DNA of 64,000 nucleotides from contig JAPCYS010000849.1 of the NCBI GenBank assembly GCA_028641055.1, forward strand, positions 248,001-312,000. The letters are read 5' to 3'. The notes beneath the pieces were generated by a model, which was given only the letters and a program-made list of their open reading frames with translations, was not told the origin of the DNA and searched no databases. The translations under genes and the position numbers were made by a program. This document shows positions 11,372 through 24,009 of the stretch, piece by piece (position 1 is the first letter of the stretch; every line of letters starts with the position of its first letter). This DNA is from Alopecurus myosuroides (taxonomy: Eukaryota; Streptophyta; Magnoliopsida; Poales; Poaceae).

Positions 11372-12230
11372 TTACCAAAAAACTCGATAAGTGCTTCCCT
11401 GCTTACTATCCAAGTTAGATCCTATAGCAAATTGCTTGGAGGGATCGCCCTCGACGAAAGCCACCATCTTTGTATCATGTGCTGCTTTGAATTTTGCTCT
11501 CTCATCTTCCTTATTCGGTCTTTTCAACGCTGTTCTGTCATCCGGGTCTACCTGAGACCGGTAATACTTGAGCTCTTCCTTTCTGCATGACTGTTCTGCC
11601 ATCGCCGCATCTCCCTCCTCACACTCGGCTGCTATAACCCGGTTGCCGTGTATAGTAATGGTTTGCTTGGGACCCGGGATTTTTAGCTGTAGGTACACAT
11701 AACACGGCCTTGCCATGAACTTGGCGTAAGCCGGTCTTCCGAACAGCGCGTGATAGGGACTGCGCAATTTTACCACCTCGAACGTGAGCCACTCCACTCG
11801 GAAATTGTCCTTCGATTCTCCAAAAGCAACTTCTAGAGTGATTTTACCTTCAGGGCACGCTGAATGACCCGGCACAATCCCATGAAAAACTGTAAAACTT
11901 TTCTGCAACTGAGACTCCTTGAGCCCCATGCGTAGGAAAGTTTCCCAATATAAGATATTGATGCTGCTTCCACCGTCCATCAGAACCTTTTTCAGCTCGT
12001 AACCATTAACCTGTGGTGCAACTACCAAAGCCAGCACACCCGGATGTTCTATTGTTTCCGGGTGATCCCTCCTGCTCCATGTGACCTCTTGGTCTGACCA
12101 TCTCAAGTATCTCGGAACAGCCGACGAAACCGAGTTTACTGCCTTTTTGAGTATCTTTCTATCTTTATTGGAAATCCCCGTGGTATGAACATGATACTGC
12201 CCCAGCTGCTTGGGGTTGGCTTGGAAACCT
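11372..12230 (-). pseudogene. pol: Protease region of element B
   Basis: In frame with the upstream gag half. The active-site block is VLMDGGSSINILYWETFLRM; DGGSS in place of DSG/DTG is typical of this lineage. It is followed by the conserved SPYHALFGRPAYAKFMARPCY block. The open frame ends at 11372 after a frame change at the protease/RT linker. Confidence 0.8.
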
Positions 12231-13933
12231 CCAGCGCCTCCTTGGTTGTTACCCGGATTACCACCTCCTGGGTTGCCAGGCGGGGTTGAGCCATTGCCCG
12301 GGTTTCCACCCGGACCCGGTCCTGCTCCCCGGCCTGCACCTCGCATTGCTTTCTGTATTTCTTCGTTCTTCCATCTCTGTAAATCTACGCACTGCTCCAG
12401 TGAATGATTATCCGGCCTACCGTTCCTTCTATGAGGCGGACAAGGCATCCTAAAGGCCTCTATATGGTTAGCCGGCCTTGGTGGTCCTTGGTAATTTCCC
12501 CCATTGAAGTTTCCTCCGTTGAAATTTCCTTCAGCTCTGGGTCTCGCAAACCCGGCTTCTGTACCGGCGACAAACTCGGAATTTCCTTCATATGGGCGCT
12601 TGTGCTGGTTGTTTCCGTTGTTTCCTCCGTTGTTACCCGGCGAGACTCCTTTGCCGGGTCTTCCACTATTACCCGCGTTGGCTTTTGTTTTCTTATCATC
12701 GACATCCTCTTCTATAGTATCTGTGGCGGCGTTCTTGTTGCATGCGTCCATCAACTCTCCCATTGTGACCTCTGAAGCGTGACGGCTAGAATTCATGCGT
12801 GTCAATTTTTGCACCAAGGGTGTGTATTTGCATGTTTTTGCCATAGCTTGTAACGCATCCTTTGGCTGGATATCAGTAGACGAGTGGAGAATTTCCATAA
12901 CCCGGCGCACCCAACTGCGTGCCGACTCTCCTTTCTTCTGAACACATCGCTCTAGATCATCAATCGTAAACAACTTCCTGCATTTTCCATGAAAATGCTT
13001 GATAAAGGCAGTTTTCAACTCGCCCCATGAATTGACACGCATGAAGTCTAGCCGTTGGCTTGAAGATTCTCAGATGCGTTGCGGATCGACATGGCCATCT
13101 CATAGCTGCTCAACCAGGTTTCTGGATCCATGGTTGGCTCATAATTAACCACCTTACACGGTTCCTTGAACTTATCCGGGTAGGGCTCAGCCCGGATGGT
13201 ATCCGACAAACACTTAGGCCCGGCAAGGTTTGTCGGTACTGGCATCACCCGGGAAACGTGTGACGCCGCGGCGGGTACGGCGGGAGGTGCAACCGCTACC
13301 GGTCCCCATACCACAGACCCGGCCGCTGCTCGCCTGGCTCGGGAGCTGTCTACAATGGCTTGTGCCGCTGATACTGCAGGCGTTGCCGGCCTACGGGGAG
13401 GAGGCGGCATTTGCTGCTGCTCTGCCCTCCGCCGCGCCGAACTCGACTGGATATTACCGGCATTTGCGTTCTGCCGACTCACATATGGTGTTCCGTGCGT
13501 TCCGCTCCTGTTATCCGGGTAATTGGCCTGCTGAACTATTGCTGTGCGCAGCAAATCTATTGCCCGCGGGGTCTCCGCTGCGTGGGGTGACTCTCCTACG
13601 GGGATGCGATCAAGTGCCAATGTTGCTGCATACACGTTATCCATGGGGTTATTGAAGTGACCTGGTGGACTATGAAATCGTGGCGGTGGTGGTGGTGGCG
13701 GTGCATTGCCAGTTACGATTCCTGTTTGCAACGTGGGTAACCCGGCTTGTACGTTTGCCGGCTGTCCTCCCAAAGTTGCAGGCTGATGTCTGGTTTCCTG
13801 ATTCATAGCCGGAATTGGTTGATCCTGAGGTGTAATGAACAATGCGGCCGGGTGTATAGTTCCACCTGTGGCCGGTAATCTCGACTGGTATCTCTGATTG
13901 TGCATCCTGGTCGGCTAAGTTTGGAGCCGGTTC
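12231..13933 (-). pseudogene. gag: gag of element B, central and C-terminal part
   Basis: Two open stretches. 13905-13048 carries a Pro/Ala-rich N-terminal part and ends in the capsid start PYPDKFKEPCKVVNYEPTM ... WLSSYEMAMSIRNASENLQ. 13042-12231 resumes with VNSWGELKTAFIKHFHGKC. Between them the capsid segment that normally carries the YLP..L...AR.WL block is missing and the frame changes, which implies a small deletion near 13045. The 3' part is Gly/Asn-rich with a CPPHRRNG...HSLEQC box that may act as a zinc-binding nucleocapsid motif. Upstream, the frame continues across the C insertion site into 33126-33516, with one TAG in between. Confidence 0.8.
13929..13933. repeat. Target-site duplication of element C, left copy (GGTTC)
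   Basis: GGTTC here and at 33126-33130 flank the LTRs of C exactly, a 5-bp duplication as made by gypsy integrases. Confidence 0.9.
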
Positions 13934-14413
13934 TGTCGTGGGATAATCACGGCAGATGTTACCAGGGGTAACTGATCTTGGGGCAAGTCGACACAGGCGT
14001 TTGGGAGAGGGTTTAGCTCAAGGGAAGACATGGTACAACTTGATCTGATAGCCGGCAATCGAAGTCGCCGGATCTCTATTCTCGATACGATAATCCGATT
14101 AGGGTTTACACTGGATACTCGATATCACGCGATATTGCTAGGGTTCTTAGATCTCTATCTAAAACTATACCTGAGGGTCGGTTTATAAAGCACCCGTACC
14201 CCCTAGCTTATTCGGCAGGGCATATTCCGGATCCTACATGGACACGACGCACTAACCATAACTTTCCTTTACAATAGCCCATAACCCGGGCCGTTAAGCC
14301 CACAAGTTTGGGCCTCCACAAGCTTCTTTATTCTTAGCCGAATCCTGCACACCATCCTTTGGGCCGGGTTATTTCCTCAGAGCTTGGCATACCGGGTTAG
14401 CATCCCCCTGTCA
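13934..14413 (-). repeat. Element C 3' LTR
   Basis: 480 bp, identical by eye to 32646-33125 except for C versus T at the next-to-last base. It contains TTTATAAA at 14182-14189, a plausible TATA box for element transcription on the - strand. Confidence 0.9.
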
Positions 14414-14426
14414 GTAGTCCCCAGAA
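14414..14426 (-). other. Probable polypurine tract of element C
   Basis: On the - strand TTCTGGGGACTAC directly precedes the LTR. Related Triticeae elements commonly have a CTCGGGGGCTAC-like sequence at this place. It is less pure than usual. Confidence 0.55.
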
Positions 14427-14789
14427 TAGCCTGGGCTTCACGGATCTCCTTGAAGCGCTTGCTATTCCCTGCAAAGATATCGATCATACGGGCATATGAA
14501 GACCGGGTTAAGATGTTTTGATATTCGGCTAGGCCTCACTCCATGGTGGCCATGTGATAATCCGGATTTGGCCTCCAGACATTTAGGTTCAAATTCCCAG
14601 GTCCGGACTACAACAAAAATACCAAGATCTCATGCTCGATAATCAGTCCCGTCATTACGGGCAAATCCCTTCCTTCTTCTATCCCAATGCCTCGCCCAAT
14701 ACTTGACGCATATCTCGCAAGATCTTCACTGATAACCATTACCCCGCGGTTTCCGGCTACTGGCCGTTAGGATAGGCTCACCCTTGCCT
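14427..14789 (+). promoter_or_regulatory. Region upstream of the antisense ORF in element C
   Basis: No ORF. It lies between the 3' LTR and the TATA box of the antisense gene and presumably holds its upstream promoter. I recognise no specific binding sites. Confidence 0.35.
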
Positions 14790-14797
14790 TATAAATA
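14790..14797 (+). promoter_or_regulatory. TATA box of the antisense ORF, element C
   Basis: TATAAATA followed about 30 bases later by a C/T-rich leader (CCACGCCACAACTTCCCCTC) of the kind seen at plant transcript starts. It is oriented to transcribe the aORF, opposite to gag-pol. Confidence 0.55.
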
Positions 14798-15037
14798 GCA
14801 CTTAATGGGCAACCCTAAGCCCCTCACCACGCCACAACTTCCCCTCTTCTTCCTTGCTCCCAACACCCTCGCAACACCACCGTGAGGAGCTCGCACCTGT
14901 TACCAACGCAAGATCACCAGCGGCCGCGCCCGCCCTTGAGTCGCCTTGCGCCACCGTCAAGTGTCACCGTTGTTCCTCCATTTCTCTCATTCGAGCCACG
15001 CCGCCCGTCGCCATCGTATTAGACTCCAATCTCCCCG

Positions 15038-15514
15038 GTAAGCTCCTCGCAACCAGTTAATAACCTCACAACTTTCAATTTATCCAAGATCAGATCTAGG
15101 TCAACCCGCAAGTCATTTGTCCGATTGTATCAAATTAGATCGATTCGAGGCTTGCCAACTCCTTTAATCATCTGCCCTATAGTCACAAATGATCCTCCAA
15201 CCATCATTTATTACCAATTTTACTTAAAAATCATCCGCAAACATTTCCATCTAGATCCGTTCCTCCTCGATTTTCCGCTTATTGCATTAACACCCGGAAA
15301 AACCCTCCTTTTCCAGCTATTTCATTTGCGATATAAATATGGGCAACCATCCGTCATCCCCAAATACCTTTCCCTACGTAAGTGACCAACAATTTCCACA
15401 AGTGTGCTCAATACCCGGACAGTTCTCAGCTTCGTACCTTCTTGATACCTTTATACTCGGATGTTTCAGCATTCCCGGGTCTTATTTCACACGCCTCTTC
15501 TCTTGTGTTTGCAG
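15038..15514 (+). other. Predicted intron 1 of the aORF, element C
   Basis: Donor CCCG|GTAAGC and acceptor TGTTTGCAG, with a T-rich stretch before the acceptor. It separates the untranslated leader from the exon that starts coding at 15524. I see no gene in it. Confidence 0.5.
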
Positions 15515-18309
15515 GCTGGCCCCATGGCTCCCAAGCGACAAGGAAAACAACCGGCTCCGGCGAGGACCACACAAACTATATCCGCCAACTAGGGGCGTTC
15601 CACAACCACAAAAGCCAAATTGGACGAGCTAGCCGAATTAGGAACCCTCCCTCCTCAAAAAGACATCCACTGGAGGGTACCGGGTAATGAGACTCGTCCC
15701 ACCCCCGAAGGAAACGAGGTAATCTGCTTCGTTGACCACGTGACCCGAGGATTTCGTCCTCCGGGTCATCCTTTCTTTAGGGAGGTCTTAGATCATTATG
15801 GACTCCGGTGTTCGACATAGGGCCTAACTCCATGTTGAACATTACCCACTTCATTGTTCTATCTGAGTCGTACTTGTGCATGCCACCGAGTCTGACTCTT
15901 TTCATTGAGTTATTCCAGTGCAAGCCGTGCCGCGAAAGCGGCGACGGAGCGCTTCTCACTTGCGGCGGGGTATCCATCCAACGCCGTAAGAATTCTTTGA
16001 TGCCAACCCTCAAACCTGCACTCCCACGTTAAACATTGGCAACTATCTTTCTTTTACTGCCACGATACCTCCCCCGACAACGAAAAGAAGCTGCCGGGTT
16101 ACTCAGAGACCCCCCTCAAGCCCTCCGAGTCTTTCAATGCCTTCGCATCAGACTCAGACAGGGAGGCAATCCTTCCTTCGCTAGCCAAGATAGCCATTCT
16201 CTCAGCCCAGGGCCTCCTAGGGCTCAATTTAATAAAAACTTGGGTCGATTCCGAATCCAACCTAATTCCGTTCGCGCCAAATTGATGTGCGAGTATTCGG
16301 GGCACACCACAGACGCGCTCCGCTACTCCACCAAGAGCTTTGCGACCGGTGATACTATAAAGACTATCAAGGGCTTCTTGGCGGAGAAACTGGAGGCGAT
16401 AAAGGGCATCGCCGGGTTACCCCCGTTTACCCGGGAAAATCCAGCTCCAGCGGTAATACCCGGCGCTCATAGCTTGTTTCCACATTTCAACTCGATACTG
16501 CTTCTAAGCCTTAATCTTTATCTTTTTACCTCAGGCTGATGACCCTTTCTGGAGAGTTGAACCACTCCCCCCCTCCAGAGACCCGGAAGAGGAGGACGAG
16601 GCGGCTGACGATAGTGAAGGTACTCACTCAGGATCTGCATATTTTTACTTGCATTACTTTCCTCTCGTCTGTCTTTTTTCCAATGAATACACACCTGGTT
16701 CGCATGGCTAGAGGACGAGGGTGGAAACAATGAAGACGACCCGGAGAGAACCGAGTCTGACCCAGAGGCAACAGTCGGGGCCAAGAGGAAAGGCAGGGGG
16801 ACAGTGTCCAAGGTTCCTTTTTCCTCATTATCCTCTGAACCTTACTCCTTTGACGTCATGCGACGACTTAACCATCAATTATCAAATTCGTCATGCTTGA
16901 AGGATTCCTTCCCAGCCAAGCGCAGAGTAACTCGGAGCTCCCCAGGTGAAGATCCACTTAACCCGGGCATCTCCGCCCCCTCGGTCCCTCGTGGCAGTGC
17001 TCCTCCATCTCGTTCTTCCAACTCTCCTCAGCGCCACCCTTCTCCTAACCACCCCGTGCCGGGCAATTCCGGGTTCCACTAGTGGTTCCTGCGAATACCT
17101 CATCTGCTTCCAGTGGCGAGCTCCCACCGGATTACACCGTAAATGCCGGGTAAGTTTTTGCCATATTATTTCTTTTGCATCTGACGAACTTTCATTCAAG
17201 CCGCCGTCATCATTAATAACTGCCTTTTTTCAACTTTCCTTCAGCGCTCAAGTCACCGTCAGTGACCCGGAAAACACAGAAACGGATAACCTCTAGGTGG
17301 AGAAGCCGACGACGCAGACGCCGCAACTGGTGGTGATGCGACAACTAACCGGGAACAAGGCCCTCTGAACAATCCACTTTCCCAAACCGTCGGATCTCCT
17401 TCCTTATCGGAACCAGTAGACGAAGAGATAGAAATTCTAGATACAAGGATGAGCTCTCCCAACCCGGACACTCAGACTATCCGGGTCTCCACTCCAAATG
17501 CGAGGAGAACCCCCCTACCAGATGATCAAGCTGCCGGCTCTTCCGGGACTCGCTCCGAGGAGTTAACTTTTGCCCAGATGCTGGAAACTCTGCGCACCTT
17601 AAGGGCTAACGAGGAAAACATCTTGGGGTCTTTAATAACCAAACACGAGGTAAGTTCGATTAATATTGCTTGTACCTTTGTCCAGTCCCCAAGTTCCGAG
17701 TGAGTTCATTCATGACTTGCTCGGTACTTTTATTATACCAATGACTGATAACTGTGCTCTTCTACCTGACTAATGCTTTTTTAACATCCATGCAGTCTTT
17801 CGTGACTCAATACGAAGAGAAACTTGCGGACGCCGCCAAGCTCATTGAAAAGGAGATATCTTTACGTGAAGCAGCCGAGGCTGAAGCCAGGAGGAATAGG
17901 CAATTAATGAAGAAGTACCGAAGAAGGGCTCACCAAGCCGAAGATGACCTGACAAGCCTTTCCGTCGAAATCTGACACCTATCGTTCTTTGCTTGGTATG
18001 CTTCCTTCTCGGGTTTATCCTTTTGACAAACAGCAAAAGTTTTCCGACTTATATCTTCATTTTACTTCAGGCCCGGACGAAGCCATGCCGGATGAAGATG
18101 ACATTGCCAAGCTGAAAACCATAAAGAGTGTTATCCGGCAGTTATGTGACGGAACCAGATGGATCCTTGACGAGTTGCGGTGTCCGGGTAGAGGACATGT
18201 TGATCTGAAGAGGCTGTTGGACGCCCTATCCACTATTCCCGAGTGGATTCGGCACTGGAAGCGCTCATCTTGCCAGGTTGGAGTGACCCGGGGGCTTGCA
18301 CTTGCGAAA

Positions 18310-18314
18310 TCTTA
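18310..18314. repeat. Target-site duplication of element D, left copy (TCTTA)
   Basis: TCTTA flanks D at 18310-18314 and 26877-26881. Deleting D and one copy restores a continuous aORF C-terminal region in C. Confidence 0.9.
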
Positions 18315-18555
18315 TGATGTAGCCCACCCAACTACACCAAGTGCACCGATGACAAGATCACGCGCAAAGGCCATCCAAGATAAGGTGAATTCGCTCCTCT
18401 CGACTCACACTTCCGGTAACTTGGTGGATGGTGCGCTACCTCATGGCGCAACACTGTGTGTGCTCAGGTTCAAGCCCACCACGGGTGCCCAAGAAGACGC
18501 GGAAGGCGAACGAACAAGACCAGCACAAGGAGACGAAGGCGGAAAGCTCCAGGCA

Positions 18556-18866
18556 GCGGAACCTCCGGTGTTCCCACCGGAGCCTCCGCTCCCCGCTCAC
18601 CACCGGAACCTCCGGTGTGGCCTCCGCCCAAAAGCCCTTCGGGTGGAAAGTGGCGGAGCTACCACCGGAGCCACCACCGGAACCCGGGCGGAACCTCCGG
18701 TATTCCCACCGGAGCCTCCGCTCCACGACTCGCCACCGGAGCCTCCGGTGCCACTTTCGCGCGGAACCCCTTCGGGTGGGTGACCACGGAGCCACCACCG
18801 GACCCCACCGGAGCCTCCGCTCCATCCACCGGAACCTCCGGTGGAAACCACCGGAGCCTCCGCTAC
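18556..18866. repeat. GC-rich palindrome array in the D 5' LTR
   Basis: Dense imperfect repeats of CACCGGA-(A/G)CC-TCCGGTG and CACCGGAGCCTCCGCT. The CACCGGA/TCCGGTG arms are perfect inverted repeats around a 3-base loop. The array lies about 80-390 bases upstream of the TATA box. It recurs at 26025-26330 in the 3' LTR. It is rich in CCGG and other CG sites. Confidence 0.85.
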
Positions 18867-18941
18867 TGTGCGGACTGCGTGACACTTGCGGGCCTTGGGC
18901 CTTGTATCTTATCCTCCCACCTACCCCCTTTTGCACTAGAC

Positions 18942-18949
18942 TATATATA
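18942..18949 (+). promoter_or_regulatory. TATA box in the D 5' LTR
   Basis: TATATATA at CTATATATAGTCACCCCC, preceding a run of sequence suitable for the R region; repeated at about 26406-26413 in the 3' LTR. Confidence 0.6.
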
Positions 18950-19414
18950 GTCACCCCCATTCTCACATCTAGGGTTAGAGTTGAATTTAGAACATTTGGA
19001 GCTCAGCTCTCTTGTATCCCTCATTGAGGAACCATCCCTCCGACATCGTCGAGGATTGTATCAAGGCACATCCAACTACTTGATCTCTCCCTTTGGGTTT
19101 CTATCAAGTACTTGACCAATCTTCCTCTCGATTATCTTGAGGTTCTATTGGCGTAGTGGACCGGCTACGGGTGTAAAGCGGTTTCAATCAAGGTGAGCTC
19201 AGTTGAATCGATCGTTCCGTAGGCGGCCCTCGGGGTTAGTTGACGGAAGATTTGGGGTTCTTCGGTTCTTACTAGTTATCCTTGTGTTTGTTTGCGTTGC
19301 CCTCGAATTCCCCCTCGTTTCCCCCTCGTGTGTTCATCGAGTTCTTCGTGTTCTTCGTGTTCTCCGTCGATTCGTGAAGATCGGGCCAATCTAGGAGTAA
19401 CCCTCCGCATCATC

Positions 19415-19427
19415 TGGTATCCAGAGC
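19415..19427 (+). other. Primer-binding site of element D, with an extra base
   Basis: TGGTATCCAGAGC, two bases after the LTR end. It differs from the initiator-Met site TGGTATCAGAGC by one inserted C. Confidence 0.75.
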
Positions 19428-20627
19428 TAGATTGACACACGAATCCGACACCCATACCCCTCCCCATCCACCAATTTTTCTTTTTCCACCAAGAATTTCG
19501 AAAATCCTCAAAAATAGCCAAAAAGGAATTTGACTGATCTGTTGACTCGTTGAGTTTTTCGTGGTTTTTCTTCATAGATTAGTTGCCAAACACCTTTCCA
19601 CACCTTTCCATTCAGCCAATTTTTCCATTTTCGCCCAAAATTTTTCTTGATTTTGTGGAATTTCGAATTTGAGCCAAAAACTCAGAAAATTTCAGCTCTT
19701 CGATTCTCCGGCAGATTTTGGAATTTGTTTTTCTTTGTCGTTGTGATCCAAATTGAGTGCAACGAGTTGCTGCGACGCCCACGACATCACCTACGCTTCC
19801 ACATCATCGGATCGCCACGACATCGACTCCCCCACGGCCGCAAGTCCGTGATCATCAAAAAAAGAGAGGTATAACTTGCTTCCGCTTGCACCACCCCATC
19901 CCATTGTGTTACTTACCTATCGGACTAGCTCTTTTTACACCGCTTGGCATCGCATTTGTGGCATCGAGAGTGCGAAGTTAGCGCTTGTGAGAGATTAGCT
20001 ACCGAGTAGGCATTGGCACTTTGGAATCCATCAAAAAGAGAAAATCAAAAAAAAAAAAAAAAAAAGAGAAAAAAGAGAAAATAGAAAACGAAGCAAAAGG
20101 ATCGGTGCCAATTGCTTTCCATTGTAGGAACGTGTAGCATTGCGTCGCAAAAGAGAAAGAGTGACCGATTGCCACGGTGCGAATCTTGTTGCCTTTTCAA
20201 CTTTGCGGTTTGAGCTAGCGTCCTCCTTGTGTTAGTGTGGCATTGAGCATTAGTCTACGTTAGGACCATTTCGTTCTTCGCTCGTCCATTGGTCGCACTA
20301 ACCCCATTTTTCCCTTGCGTGTGTGTGTTCCACCATATTTTCCATCCTATAGGTTTGGTTTTTGTGCTAACTTCTTTGAATTTTCTCCACGATTGACAAC
20401 AAACTTTTCTTCGGTTTTGGTCGATTTTTCCTCGCCACTTTCCTAACCTATTTGCCTTCCATATAAGTGTGTGTGTTGCCGTTTGCGGTTTCTTTCGATC
20501 TTTTGGTTTCGCTCTTGACACCGCCCTACACCTAGGCTCGTCCACTAGCCTCAATACGACCAAGAAAGGTAACGTTGGGTAAGTGAGGCGTCCATTCTTC
20601 AATATCACCCTTGTGTGTGTTTTTGAG
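19428..20627 (+). other. Long untranslated leader of element D
   Basis: About 1.2 kb with no supportable gene. It includes an A-rich stretch (20041-20095, beginning with an A run of about 23) and T-rich segments. Long leaders are common in chromoviruses. Confidence 0.6.
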
Positions 20628-22400
20628 ATGGCTAGGGAAGGAGTATTCACAAGTCCGAGCTCGGAAGACGAAGGCAACCCATTCTACAACGACAATGATT
20701 ACGCCAACTTCGTCACCCACAATGACCACTTTCAACTCCGCGAACTCATCAAGGACGGGTTGCAACGCTATGAGCGTCGACTCCAAGAGCAAGAGGCTCG
20801 ATTGAATGATCAAATGACGCGCATCAACATCAACTTGGCTAATCTTGCCAATCGCCGTCATTCATCATCGTCCTCAAGGTCTCGTCGCTCAAGCCACCGC
20901 AATCAAGATCCTCACCAACCTCGTCGCCATGATCGCCATGATCGCCACAACGTGGAGGGGTGGACAACCTCAACAAGCACCACCACCTCCTCCACAACAT
21001 CAACAACCTCCGCGACGCAATCGGTATGAGGATAGCTCGCCATCACCACCACCTCGACATCGCCAAGGCCGTGGTGACCCTCTTCAACAACCGCAACGCC
21101 CGGACCTTCGACAACACCATCATCCTCCACCTCCACAAGGCCACGCTCAAGACTATGGCCACAACGATTTCGTGGAAGATGCTCGTCAACATCGAAGGCC
21201 ACCAAGGCGCCATGCGCGTCCCAACAACAATGACCGCCAAGAACATGATCATCCTCAACAACCTCTCCAAGAACAAGAACGTCCTCAACAACATCACAAT
21301 GGCCATGATGATAGTGAACGCCGTGAAGCTAGGCTCCGTCACCACCAACCACCACCACCTAATGACCACCGGCGTCATCCTCCCCATCATGATCGCCACC
21401 GCCAAGACAATGAGGATGACCCCTATGATGATTCACCTCCCATGTATGATGAAGACCCCCATGAGCGCCAACATGCGCGCCCCCATCGTCCGCAAGAGGA
21501 CAACAACATGAGTGCTCTTCGTTTCAATGTCCCCAAGTTCAATGGTGAGAATGATCCCGAAGACTATCTTGCGTGGGCTCTCAAGGTTGACAAGATCTTC
21601 GGCATTCACAACTTCACCGACAAGAAAATGGTTGCTCTAGCATCTTTGGAATTCGAAGGCTATGCACTCTTATGGTGGGATCGTCTACAAGCCGAACGAG
21701 TCCGCAATCGCGTTGCTCCTATTGCCACTTGGAATGAGATGAAGCAATTCATGCATGCTCGATTCGTTCCTCCTCACTACAAGCGTGACCTCTTCAAGAA
21801 GCTTCAAGAACTTCGTCAAGGTGTGAAGTCCGTTGATGAGTACTACAAGGAAATGGAGACATCTTTGATCCGCGCTCATGTGATAGAATCTCAAGAGCAA
21901 ACAATGGCCCGCTTCCTCAATGGCCTCAACTATCCTATAAGGAAGATCGTCGAGTATCAACCGTATGACAACATTGTGGCACTTGTCCACCAAGCTCTTA
22001 AGGCGGAACGTCAAATTGCGGAAGATCTCAAATATAGCAAGCAAAAGGCTTTCTTCAACTCAAGACCATCATCCTCAACTACAATGACACAAGCTCCTCC
22101 TCCAACTACCACCAAGAGCAACACGCGAGCCTCTAGTGCTCCCAACAAGTCTTCCCAACCATTCAAGAAGCAAGCTCCTCCAACCTCATCCTCAAGTGCT
22201 CCTCAAGTCAAGTCAAGCACTATTACTTGCTTCAAGTGTGGTGGTAGTGGACACAAGTCCTTTGAATGTTCCAACAAGATGATCATGATTGTCAACCAAG
22301 ATGGTGAACGTGATTCTATGAGCGAAGGCGAATACTATGCCTTGCATCAAGTTGCTCTCAACCCTTTGGACGTCTCCAACGATGATGAAGAAAGTGTGTA
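20628..22400 (+). pseudogene. gag: gag of element D, one frame change
   Basis: Starts MAREGVFTSPSSEDEG at 20628, then a Ser/Arg/His-rich stretch. A frame change near 20955-20965 (in GGAGGGG) leads to a very Pro/His/Gln-rich low-complexity linker, then the capsid (FNVPKFNGENDPEDYLAW ... WWDRLQAERVRNRV ... FVPPHYKRDLFKKLQELRQG) and a zinc knuckle CFKCGGSGHKSFEC at about 22230-22272. Gag would form the particle that packages element RNA. The start was chosen as the first ATG giving an acidic N-terminus continuous with the capsid domain. Confidence 0.8.
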
Positions 22401-24009
22401 TTGTGATGAGGACAAGAACCCATCCCTAGTGGTCACAAGAGTCCTCACTTCTTCTCCTCAAGATGAGCAAGATCAACGGTGCAATCTCTTTCAAACAAGA
22501 GCCGGTATTGATGGCAAGTCAATCAAGGTCATCATCGACGGTGGAAGTTGTCACAACTTAGCTAGCAAAGAACTTTGCGACAAACTCAAATTGCCTTACA
22601 AGCAACACCCTCACCCATACCATGTCCAATGGCTTAGTGACTCCGGCACCTTCAAGATTCAACACATGGTCTCCGTGACTTTCAAGATTGGTCCTTATGA
22701 AGACACGGTAGATTGTGACGTTGTTCCTATGACCGTGTGTCATCTTCTTCTTGGCCGACCTTGGCAATACGACAAGAGTGCTATCCATGATGGGCGTACC
22801 AATCACTATAGCTTCAAGTGGAACAACAAGACATTTGTTCTTCGTCCCATGTCTCCTAGCCAAGTGATCGCCGACAACGCCAAGACTCTTGCACGTCGAC
22901 AAGACGAGCTCAAATCTCGTGAGATGAGTGGTGAGAGAGTGATCCACCAAAAAGTGAGTGAGAGCCACAAGCCAAATATGAGTGGAAAAAATCCGAGTGA
23001 TGCCAAAGGCTTTGCCTTACTTGCCACCAAAAGAGAGATGCGAGCGCTAAGAGAGGACCCAACCATACTTCACTTTGTCCTATTGTGCAAAGGGGAAGCA
23101 CTCGAAACTAACGACATGACAAATCTACCTCCCTCTTTGTTGCCTTTGTTGCAGGAATTTGAAGACGTCTTTCCCGATGAGCTCCCTCCGGGCCTTCCTC
23201 CCCTTCGAGGAATCGAGCACCGTATTGAACTCATTCCGGGCGCGCCCCTTCCAAACCGCGCTCCTTACCGCACCAATCCCGAGGAGACTAAGGAGATTGA
23301 GCGCCAAATCCAAGAGCTACTCGAAAAAGGTTTTATTCGCGAATCCCTTAGCCCTTGTGCCGTGCCGGTTATCCTTGTTCCAAAGCAAGATTCTACTTCC
23401 CGCATGTGTATGGATTGTCGCCCTATCAATGCTATCACCGTTAGATATAGACATCCTATTCCTAGGCTCGATGACATGCTTGATGAATTGAGTGGTGCTA
23501 CTATCTTTTCAAAAATTGATCTTAAAAGTGGTTACCATCAAATTCGTATGAGTATAGGTGATGAATGGAAAACGGCTTTCAAAACAAAACTTGGTTTGTA
23601 TGAATGGCTTGTTATGCCCTTTGGTCTTTCGAATGCCCCATCTACCTTCATGCGTCTCATGAATGAAGTTCTACGTCCTTTCATTGGCAAATTTGTTGTG
23701 GTTTACTTCGACGATATTCTCATTTATAGCAAATCTTTGGAAGATCACCTTGATCATGTTTCACAAGTATTGGCTCTTCGCAATGCAAAACTTTTCGCCA
23801 ATCTTTCCAAATGCAATTTTTGCACCAACAAGCTTATTTTCTTGGGTTTTGTGATCTCGTCCAATGGTATTGAAGTAGATAACAAGAAGATTGAGGCAAT
23901 TAGGAATTGGCCCAACCCTACTTCCGTGGGTGAGATAAGGCGCTTTCATGGCCTTGCCGGTTTCTATCGCCGCTTTGTCAAAGATTTTCAACTATTGCTT
24001 GCCCTTTGA
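22401..24009 (+). CDS. pol: Protease and reverse transcriptase of element D, open with gag
   Basis: Same open frame as the gag C-terminus. The protease block is VIIDGGSCHNLASKELCDKL, then LLGRPWQYD. RT starts near FPDELPPGLPPLRGIEHRIE, with FSKIDLKSGYHQIRM and YFDD at 23704-23715, then SKCNFCTNKLIFLGFVIS. All RT motifs look intact. The frame breaks at about 23988 by an apparent loss of one T in GATTTTCAACT, and the open stretch ends at 24009. Confidence 0.85.

Larger units (their letters stand above)
18315..19412 (+). repeat. Element D 5' LTR
   Basis: 1098 bp, TGATGTAGCCC...CCGCATCA. Contains a GC-rich palindrome array (18556-18866) and a TATA box at 18942-18949 (TATATATA). Confidence 0.95.

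Noticed and set aside
18428..19027. Overlapping ORFs with repeated TGASGA, PPEPPV and RNLR words
   Set aside because: Translations of the palindrome array in several frames. Only the frame continuous with integrase in the 3' LTR (to 26414) has any claim to be coding.
20041..20095. A-rich run in the D leader as a poly(A) tail of a LINE, SINE or retrocopy
   Set aside because: It lies inside the leader of an LTR element with its own primer site and no non-LTR features or target duplications around it.
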